A program made the position numbers and the translations under genes. The notes beneath the pieces were generated by a model. That model was given only the letters and a program-made list of their open reading frames with translations, ran no database searches and had not been told where the DNA came from. Of a DNA stretch of 64,000 nt, positions 57,370-64,000 are shown piece by piece; the first letter of the stretch is position 1, and each line of letters opens with the position of its first letter. This DNA comes from Papiliotrema nemorosa (taxonomy: Eukaryota; Basidiomycota; Tremellomycetes; Tremellales; Rhynchogastremaceae): positions 62,001 through 126,000 of the forward strand of contig JASKOT010000029.1 in NCBI GenBank assembly GCA_032158125.1, in the 5' to 3' direction.

Positions 57370-57585
57370 TCAATGCACCTTGACCAGCTCTCTCATCCAC
57401 TTGGATTTGTCATTTGAATGACCCGTGGTGACGGAGACAGCGATGCTTTTCCAGTATCCTAGCATAGCGAGATATGCACGACAATAGATCTGTCCTCGTT
57501 CAAGCGATAATCGATTCTTCTCATCGGGCGTCTTCTCCAAGGAGATTATTGACAGTCGGTCGACTGGTCGGATCAGGTCGATCAT
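57370..57585 (-). CDS. Small uncertain ORF, 71 residues
   Basis: ATG 57585 to TGA 57370. The composition (DRLSIISLEKTPDEKNRLSL, YLAMLGYWKSIAVSV) is protein-like, with a short hydrophobic stretch, and a possible donor (GTGCAT) overlaps the end, so it may be one exon of a larger gene. There is no family match. Confidence 0.3.
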   Translation of the reverse strand: MIDLIRPVDRLSIISLEKTPDEKNRLSLERGQIYCRAYLAMLGYWKSIAVSVTTGHSNDKSKWMRELVKVH

Positions 57586-57622
57586 GTAGGCATCCCGGCA
57601 ACTGGACTGTTCTCAACGACGA

Positions 57623-58178
57623 ATGACCGAGCACTTGTCCTTCTTTTCTTCCCGCCCAACCGTCATATGGCTAAACCTCGGAACTCCCATCTCTTATCCT
57701 CCGCACGGTACAGTTCGGTCAAACCTCACAGACAGCCTTTCATCCAAGCGCACCCCAGACCTTCAAGCCTCGTATTCACATGCTATAGCCTCACCGCGGC
57801 CATATCGACATGACAAGCCACAGACCGATCAATCGATCCCTGTCCGTCCATTCTACCTCGATCGGACTTCTACTCCCACACTGTGAACCATCACCGTCCA
57901 GCTCAATCCATCACCTTCTACCGGTGAACTGTACCGGTCAATGCCACCTCTTACCGCTCGAAGGCCAAGTCCTAAACGGCGAAAATACCCCGTCCCGCTT
58001 AAACCGCGCTACATCTAGTCCATCCTTATCCTTTCTGGATACTCCCCGGTCAACCTCTCAAACTGGACGGTCCTTTCATATGTCCGCCTTCGACCTCCTG
58101 AACGAGGAGTTCTCACTCCACAAAAGCGCCACTGGAAGTCGTCGAGTCGTCGAGCAAGACTCGAATATCGAATGTTGA
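57623..58178 (+). CDS. Uncertain plus-strand coding region (two overlapping frames)
   Basis: Frame one opens at 57623 (87 codons), and frame two runs from 57810 to the stop at 58178 (122 codons, ending AFDLLNEEFSLHKSATGSRR). Both are Ser/Pro/Arg-rich. A spliced gene using the first half of one and the second half of the other is conceivable, but I see no clear donor and acceptor. No family is recognised. Confidence 0.3.
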
Positions 58179-58854
58179 ATATCGCCGTCTGATCCGCTGA
58201 TGCCAAGTTGTGCTTCTGATGTCTTATTATCCTTTGATCCACGGTCAGAGGGGGTAACAATATGGCCGTGCATGTGAGAGATTGGTGAAGGGGGTTTTAG
58301 GTATATGTAAGCGACTAGAGAGAGCGTTAGTCTATTTTCTTCATCATTCTCTGACAATCTCCAATCTCTCACCACCAGTCCTCATTGCTGTTCACTGATC
58401 TCGCAAGTCGCGCCACTGTCAACCCATACTCAAGCACCATACGCACCACCAATACAACCTCTCGTCCAAGCTTGGAGAGATCTAATCTCAGGCGCAATCT
58501 AGCATTAGAAGCTTTTCAACCTTCACACGCACCAACTCGGATCGACGATTGAGAACGCTTGATATTGCCCTAGCAAAGGTAATATCACCCGTATCTCCAT
58601 CATCCAACAACACCCTTTCACCGTGATTCAACCTCGAGTATCTCCCCGCTGCGTGGAGGTAATCGTCGCGTTGCCTTTTCCTCTATTCACCACTTCAATC
58701 ACTGACCCTTCTCAACTTACCCCGGGTTAAGCAGCGCGCGACCCACTTCAATCCCTCCACGCCGTTTCCCCTATAATCACCCCCCTGCGGTTCCTCTCAC
58801 ACCTCCTTCCCTGCCTCCCTACTACCTTCCTCTACTGGTCCTAGGAATATCACC

Positions 58855-59571
58855 ATGTTTGGATTTGTGCAGACTCCACCTCGACCTTCACCCCGAATGC
58901 CATCGCTTGAACCATGGCAGCCCACCTCAGGCACCACAGGCGTATCAGCAAGTCGACATCGCCGTCATCGACCCGTGGTGGGGTTTCAGCCTGTTCACGG
59001 AGCCACTCCCACCTCGCACGACGGAGGATCAGCGGGTATAACGCCTCTCGAGAAACTTGAGAACCTGACTGAACAGATTCGTCTAGTCTTGAGAGCTTAC
59101 TCCAACCTTCCCACCAGATCCCTGGTGTACCTTGCCAGCCTCAAAGAGTTTCTACGAAGGGCCATCGAGCTCAATCCCAATGCTGTAGAAGAGGAAGAGG
59201 ACGAGAGCCCACCCACGAGTCCCTCCATTTTACCGGGAACGCCTTCCCCTCCCCGCTCTCAATCGCGAGGGGCGTACTCCCAAGATCACCGGGGCGGCGC
59301 CAAAAATGCCTTGCCATTGCCTAGACGGGGCAGCTCGTATAACAAGGCACCGGACGCTGCAGAAGTGGACAAGCTCGAGAGAGATTGGTGGGCTTCAGAA
59401 GTCGTCGCGGTGTGGTATGGCCCAAGACCGGGATCGAGATTTGCAGGTGATCGCACCAGAGTCAGGAAGGATAGTATCAGAGAGGCATTCATCAAGCGTG
59501 ACGCGAGTTTTGTGGGGCTTCATGATGAGTCAGTAGAGATGCCTAGTGCCTGCCAGAGTATGATCAGCTGA
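58855..59571 (+). CDS. Hypothetical protein, 238 residues, intronless
   Basis: ATG 58855 to TGA 59571 is one open frame. The N-terminal 65 residues are Pro/Ser/Arg-rich. A helical segment follows (LEKLENLTEQIRLVLRAYSNL and LVYLASLKEFLRRAIELNP), then an acidic and Pro-rich linker and a C-terminal part with two Trp and basic residues. There is no signal peptide or enzyme motif, and I do not recognise the family. The long pyrimidine-rich leader upstream is typical of expressed basidiomycete genes. It converges on MDM10. Confidence 0.6.
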   Translation: MFGFVQTPPRPSPRMPSLEPWQPTSGTTGVSASRHRRHRPVVGFQPVHGATPTSHDGGSAGITPLEKLENLTEQIRLVLRAYSNLPTRSLVYLASLKEFLRRAIELNPNAVEEEEDESPPTSPSILPGTPSPPRSQSRGAYSQDHRGGAKNALPLPRRGSSYNKAPDAAEVDKLERDWWASEVVAVWYGPRPGSRFAGDRTRVRKDSIREAFIKRDASFVGLHDESVEMPSACQSMIS

Positions 59572-59691
59572 CGAGTAGCGGTATCAAGGAGTAGGCCGGA
59601 GCGTATTCTCCGCATATTAATCTCAATTGGCGAAGGGAGGCGAGATGTCCAAAATGAGTGAGTACTCGACGCAAGGCAGCGGGAGGAGATA

Positions 59692-59721
59692 CCATACCAT
59701 TGTCCATACCATTGTCCATAC
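59692..59721. repeat. Short tandem repeat, 12-bp unit, 2.5 copies
   Basis: CCATACCATTGT is repeated exactly twice and followed by a half copy, in the 3' flank of MDM10. Confidence 0.8.
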
Positions 59722-59778
59722 AACATGAGTCGGTTATGCATCGAGGTGGTCCTGGTCGAGTATCGTGATTTGCGTATC

Positions 59779-61619
59779 CTACGAGAAATACTGCACTTCC
59801 AGCCCAACAGAGCGGATAGGATTCCGCGCGACGAGATCCGAGTTGACCCCTACCGAGACTAGACAATTGCGTATTCTTGCTTCGTACAGCAGAGCCAGAG
59901 ACTGATTGTTCAACATGACCAGCCCGGGCGAACACACCAAGACTTACCCAGTTACCCGAGAGCCTGGCTTTGATAATTCCATCTCGATCCGTCTCTGCAC
60001 CAGATACTTCTCCATCTGCAGGTCCACCTACTCTACCCTTCAACAACTCGTTCTGACTCGCGACGGGCGATCTTTGTTTCACAAGCGGGATTGGCGAGTC
60101 CATGGCCTTTTCACTGCTGACGTCCTCTTCGTCCCTCAGGATCGGGAACGGGCTATCGAGTTGCTTCTCCATGACCACATCCTCCTCTTCCCCTCTCAAG
60201 TTCAGACCTGGTGTGCTCGACCGTATAGGCGGCGAGGGCGAAGTGGGGGCGTCGCGTTTACCTCTTCTCCTGCCTACCCACCATTCGCCTCCTACTGCAA
60301 GATCACTCTCGTACGAGTATATGTTCACTCCAAATCGGGTGGACAGCGCTACTGTAGGCGATACCTGAGCAGAATAGGCGGAAGATAGGAAACCTATGAG
60401 CGGATTGTATAGCAATGTGAGGGTGGTAGGCGGGCTAGGCGGCGGTGCACCTGGCGTAAGGACAGGAGGGAGGGTAGTGAATCGCAATCCGGTCGATACT
60501 GCACGTAAGCGGCACACTCTTCTCACAGATTGTCGCCTGAACCAAAAGGTGTGAGATGTGAGAGCTGGCGCAGTTACTCACTTCCAAAACTCCTTTGCTT
60601 TGCGGAGAAGTAGACCTCCCCTCCAGCCGAAAATCGTCCTCTCAACCCACCTTCCATCATTTCCTCCTCATCCACCCTCCTCCCATTCTCCTGTTCCTTG
60701 ACCACCTGTCCCCAACCGAAATTGTACAAACCCCTCACTCCAAACATCCCATCCTGGGCCGAGTAGGTGTATTCCCCGGCGTAGCGGCCCGTATCATGTT
60801 GTAGACTAAGCAGAATGTTCCCTGGGGTCGGGGGAGGAGTCGGGGTGGACGGTTCGGATGGTTGGCGAGTGTGTGATGGAGTGGGAGAAGACGACGATGC
60901 GGCTGCGCGGGGTGTGGGCGGGGAAGGTTGGGAGAGGAACGCCAAGTGGGCTTGGAGAGTAGGGGTCAGGCGGGTAGTAGCTAGACCAGAGAGGTGGAGA
61001 GAGGGGAGATGTAAGCGGGAATATAGCATGTAGTCTGGGATCAGTCCACATCCTCACTCGCAGTAGAAGAGCCAGCTGAGGCTTAATCGTGCTTATACTT
61101 ACCTCTCCCTTCTATACGTTTTCCACCGAGCCAGATCTCATCCTTGGGCTGGGGCCGTCTAGGCGGTGGATAAATCCTAAACCTCTCTACGACATGTCGG
61201 AAAGGTATACCCCTCGTACGTCCAATCTACCATGAGCTTGATCCAGAAGCATTGTTGGGTGGGGAGAAGCTCACCTCGGCGAGAGGCTCTGATGTTGTGA
61301 TGTATGATATTGCCCCGTTGAGTTGAGGTAGCGCATCAAGAGAGTAGGAAGTGAAGAAGACTGGAGTGGGAGAGTTTGCAAGTTGCAATACAAGGGATGT
61401 GGGTATTTGGAAGTCTCTATTTGTGTCAATATCTCACTCTCGCATCATCCAGCATCGAGTGTGACATACAAAAGGGCTGCAATATCAGTATCTTAATCTT
61501 AAGCGGAGATGGCAAGACGCACCGGATGAAGAGCGGGTAAGTTGAGTGTACGTGTTATCCTCGTTCCATCCTATCGCTCGATAATAGTCCCTCAAGAGTA
61601 TAGCCGAGAAGGGCAGCAT
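59779..61619 (-). CDS. MDM10: Mdm10, mitochondrial outer membrane beta-barrel of ERMES
   Basis: Exons 61619-61523, 61476-61470, 61416-61275, 61226-61103, 61034-60582, 60498-59948 and 59901-59779 join to 498 residues. The family start ([20 protein letters not shown]), [47 protein letters not shown] and the ending LLYEARIRN ... VGLEVQYFS are all present; the terminal aromatic strand is the beta-signal read by the SAM complex. Mdm10 joins Mdm12, Mmm1 and Mdm34 at ER-mitochondria contacts and also serves SAM. Two low-complexity inserts (a Pro/Ser loop and an acidic loop of about 100 residues) enlarge it. Exon 2 is only 7 nt and is required for SSALLDF. An upstream in-frame ATG at 61700 is possible. 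Confidence 0.94.
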
Positions 61620-62247
61620 ATCGCCACGGATTGAGGCCTTCGACTCGGACTTGAGCAGCCTCGAGGATGACAATAGCGAAGTGAGGCGATGACTATACAA
61701 GGTAGGTCGAGGGAGTGGAGGGTCGAGGCGCGGTCGAATCTGAAACGCTCCGGGTTACCACCTCATTGCCTATTGCCTAGAGATGCAGCTCGATGAACTC
61801 ATTAGGTGTCGCAGAGCTCAAAGACCTGTGCGATCGTAAAGAGCGCTCTGGATGCTCAAAAGACATTTGGAGCATATGTTCGCCCATCGTCGACAGTGTA
61901 CTTGATGCTCTATCACCCGGGTTCAGCGCCCCAAGGTCTCAGAAGCTGCACGATCTCCATATTTCTCTCGGCATCACAGGAAGACAACGCATAATCTGTC
62001 TACATACAGGTGACACGAGTTGACAATGGCCCACGACCATGTACTAGTAAATCATCTATCCGGACAGTGTCCATTCATCCAACCATGACAAATATAGAAG
62101 TAACGCTACAAGCCCAAGAGATCGCTCATCGCACCAGGCGGAATGAGCTTCAGATAAAGAATGACAAAAAGGTCGGTGATATGGCTACAGCGTGGTTGTA
62201 CAAGGATCGACGACTCTGTCTCGATCTCGATGTGCTTTTGGAGTCGA
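61620..62247. other. Intergenic: MDM10 promoter and 3' flank of the next gene
   Basis: In these 628 bases two plus-strand frames (61793-62023 and 62010-62270) are open and could be exons of a small gene, since a donor-like GTGACA lies at 62010, but no acceptor or family support was found. Confidence 0.4.
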
Positions 62248-62813
62248 TTACTCGTTCCACCACCAGGTGATGTCGAACATGCCCTCGTCGTAGTCTACCA
62301 TCAGCACACGCTCTTCCCTGTCCAAGCATAAGGTATACTCACTCCACCCGTTGAGCTCTCCAAAGGCTTGAGGAGAGAGATCGAGAGAGCCCCAAGAGCA
62401 AGTTGGGCATTCATCCGCGGCGTAAGCCTGACCATCAGCTCTGGTTGACGCGCACGGTCGAGCAGCGACCAAGGTGAGAAGAGGGAGGGTAGTACTCACA
62501 GCGACGGTGTTACCGTTGGCATTGTTTTGGATGGTGAGCCACTTTCCACAGTGTCCTCCATTATCGAATTGAGCCGAGTTGACAGCGACAATCATATCTT
62601 GGTCTACACCATCAGCTCACTCTCCTTGCAGGTCATCAAACCGTACTCACCACTGTTGGTCCATCCACATGCACCGAGACCGACCTCGAAGAAGGTAGCG
62701 CTACCTGAAGAAGAGTCCCTCTTCGCTGGCGAGACATCGCTCTGGGGAGCAGGGGCAGGCGAGGCGGTAGCGAGACCGAGGAGCGCAAAGAGGGCAATGG
62801 TGGATTTGAACAT
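62248..62813 (-). CDS. Secreted RlpA-like double-psi beta-barrel (barwin/expansin-like) protein
   Basis: Exons 62813-62651, 62603-62500, 62427-62343 and 62294-62248 join to 132 residues. Residues 1-18 form a signal peptide (FKSTIALFALLGLATAS), followed by a short Pro/Ser propeptide-like stretch. The mature part has the DPBB pattern: ATFFEVGLGACGWTN, VAVNSAQFD, HCGKWLTI, DECPTCSWGSLDLSPQAF and a Trp-rich end. Six Cys fit disulfide pairing. Such small fungal proteins are secreted and may bind or loosen cell-wall polymers, or act in surface interaction; lytic activity is usually absent. Expression may be stage-regulated, but nothing in the promoter shows it. Confidence 0.88.
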
Positions 62814-64000
62814 TTTGACAAGAGGGTACAGCGATTGCGCGAGGGGGCTATGTACAGTGTACTTTTTGGGTTGGAATCGAATGAAGCTGAAATCTGGCTG
62901 GAAAAGCGGTCTACTTTATACCCCTCTGATGGATCGTACAGACTTGACGGATCGGCCACAGGTCACCAGAAAAAGAGGTCTTTCGGTTGGACCTCGAACT
63001 CTTGATGCCTGGCATAGATGAGTGATCGAAATACATGTGCGAATCCGCAGCTAGTTACAAGGGTGGAGATCTGATATGATCCGAGTATAGAGCACAGGAC
63101 CTTGCCTAGGTAGAGGGCTCGACTTGACGAATCGTCAGTTAGTCACTAGGTGGAAGATTTCCGGTCGTCTGACGGGGACCTAGCGGAGTATCATGACGTC
63201 CGAGACAATCTGCTTTCCAAGCGTGGAGGTCGAGGCATCTCGGGGAATCTACATGGTATGAGGTATGATCCTGAGTGCTGTTCTGGGGTGTTGGAGCGGG
63301 GTGCATGACATGTACAAGGTCGTTTGTAGGGACTTGCCCCGTCAGAGACCGAGGATGCAAAGTCGAGACTCTCTTTTTTCTTTGGAAACCCTTGAAAAGA
63401 TTAGATTAAAAAATGGGGGTGCGAGGTGGAGACGGGGTGACGTCACGACTTTTGGATCCGGTCGCTGAGACCTATGTGCGGTGCAGGTACTTGGATGCAT
63501 GCAGTCTTCGCGCTGTCACCAGTGTACGGTGTTTCTATGCACGGATGAAATGTGCACGAGGAAGCCTAGGTGATCGAAGGACTGCAGTGTAACCTCCGAG
63601 AGTGCAACCTCTCGTACATAGGACGGAGTACCCCCTGGAGCAGAGAAGGTCGAGCCGCTCTTGCAAAGCGGAGGACAAGATGGAATGGCAAGTGCCATGT
63701 CATGTTTGGAGTTGGGTGCGCGCAGCGCTGCATGTCTAAAGTCTATCACTACAAAGTCAACGGCACTGCCGCCATATCAAGCATGAGGTCTAGCCTCTGC
63801 TCTATAATGGGTGATCACCAGGACCACGTTGTCGTATCGCATACACGGTCGTTTCGTCGTATCGTGCCCTGCACTTTATTTCTCTCCCCTCTCCCACGCG
63901 GCCCAAGTCAACCTCTCCATGATGGGGCAGGTCTCGCTTAAGCAAAGTCCCATTTGATCGAGAAGACTCCAGCATCCATGTTTCCATTGTGCAAGGCCGA
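62814..64000. other. Right-end intergenic sequence
   Basis: 1.19 kb without a supported gene. Short frames occur on both strands (for example 63570-63941 plus), but none has splice support or protein-like composition. It probably carries the promoter of the secreted protein and the start of a further neighbour. Confidence 0.45.

Larger units (their letters stand above)
57265..58854. other. Gene-poor interval with small uncertain ORFs
   Basis: About 1.6 kb without a supported gene. It holds a minus-strand ORF at 57585-57370, two overlapping plus-strand ORFs at 57623-57886 and 57810-58178, and about 650 bases of pyrimidine-rich sequence before 58855 that look like a promoter and 5' UTR. Confidence 0.45.

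Noticed and set aside
1..64000. CRISPR arrays, bacterial operons, prophage or insertion sequences
   Set aside because: The gene structure is eukaryotic throughout; no spaced direct repeats or transposase genes are seen.

Overview
This is nuclear DNA of a fungus, most likely a basidiomycete yeast of the Cryptococcus/Kwoniella (Tremellomycetes) type. Genes are dense, lie on both strands and are cut by many very short introns (mostly 35-60 nt, GT-AG, with a CTGAC/CTGAT/CTAAC-like branch site just before the acceptor). The identifiable proteins are fungal housekeeping proteins. There are no operons or Shine-Dalgarno sites. I spliced each gene by hand using protein-family knowledge and required every exon join to keep the frame. 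Exon limits come from the sequence, and most functional names come from family knowledge.

1-9.1 kb (minus strand): a Ser/Pro-rich protein running off the left edge, a small CoA-binding Rossmann protein with an 11-nt microexon, a 1013-residue Cys-rich protein I do not recognise, and the tRNA pseudouridine synthase PUS1. 9.3-9.6 kb: a tRNA-like sequence with an inverted copy of its 5' half. 9.6-24 kb: an SRAP/HMCES DNA-protein crosslink protein with a PIP box, divergent from a MYST histone acetyltransferase; a U1A/U2B''-type RRM protein; a vWA protein; a CLIP-170 homologue (CAP-Gly, coiled coil, two zinc knuckles); and a 500-residue protein of unknown role. 25-40.8 kb: CDC123, a kinesin-7-like motor, RRP12, a multi-spanning membrane protein whose 5' end I could not resolve, and the importin MTR10.

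40.8-46.9 kb is different: sparser, more AT-rich, with two solo LTRs, two proteins I do not recognise and a GT31-like glycosyltransferase. I read it as an accessory, transposon-visited island between conserved genes. 46.9-62.8 kb returns to conserved genes: the nuclear-pore protein MLP1/TPR, N-myristoyltransferase NMT1 (with a 4-nt microexon and a GC-AG intron), a tail-anchored protein, a four-fold CX9C protein (CHCHD5/Mix14-like), a small unknown protein, the ERMES barrel MDM10 (with a 7-nt microexon) and a secreted double-psi beta-barrel protein. The last 1.2 kb shows no convincing gene.

The most interesting threads are the extreme microexons, the ultrashort introns that can switch C-termini, the linkage of CLIP-170 and kinesin-7 genes whose products both end in CAP-Gly-ligand-like tails, and the LTR island.
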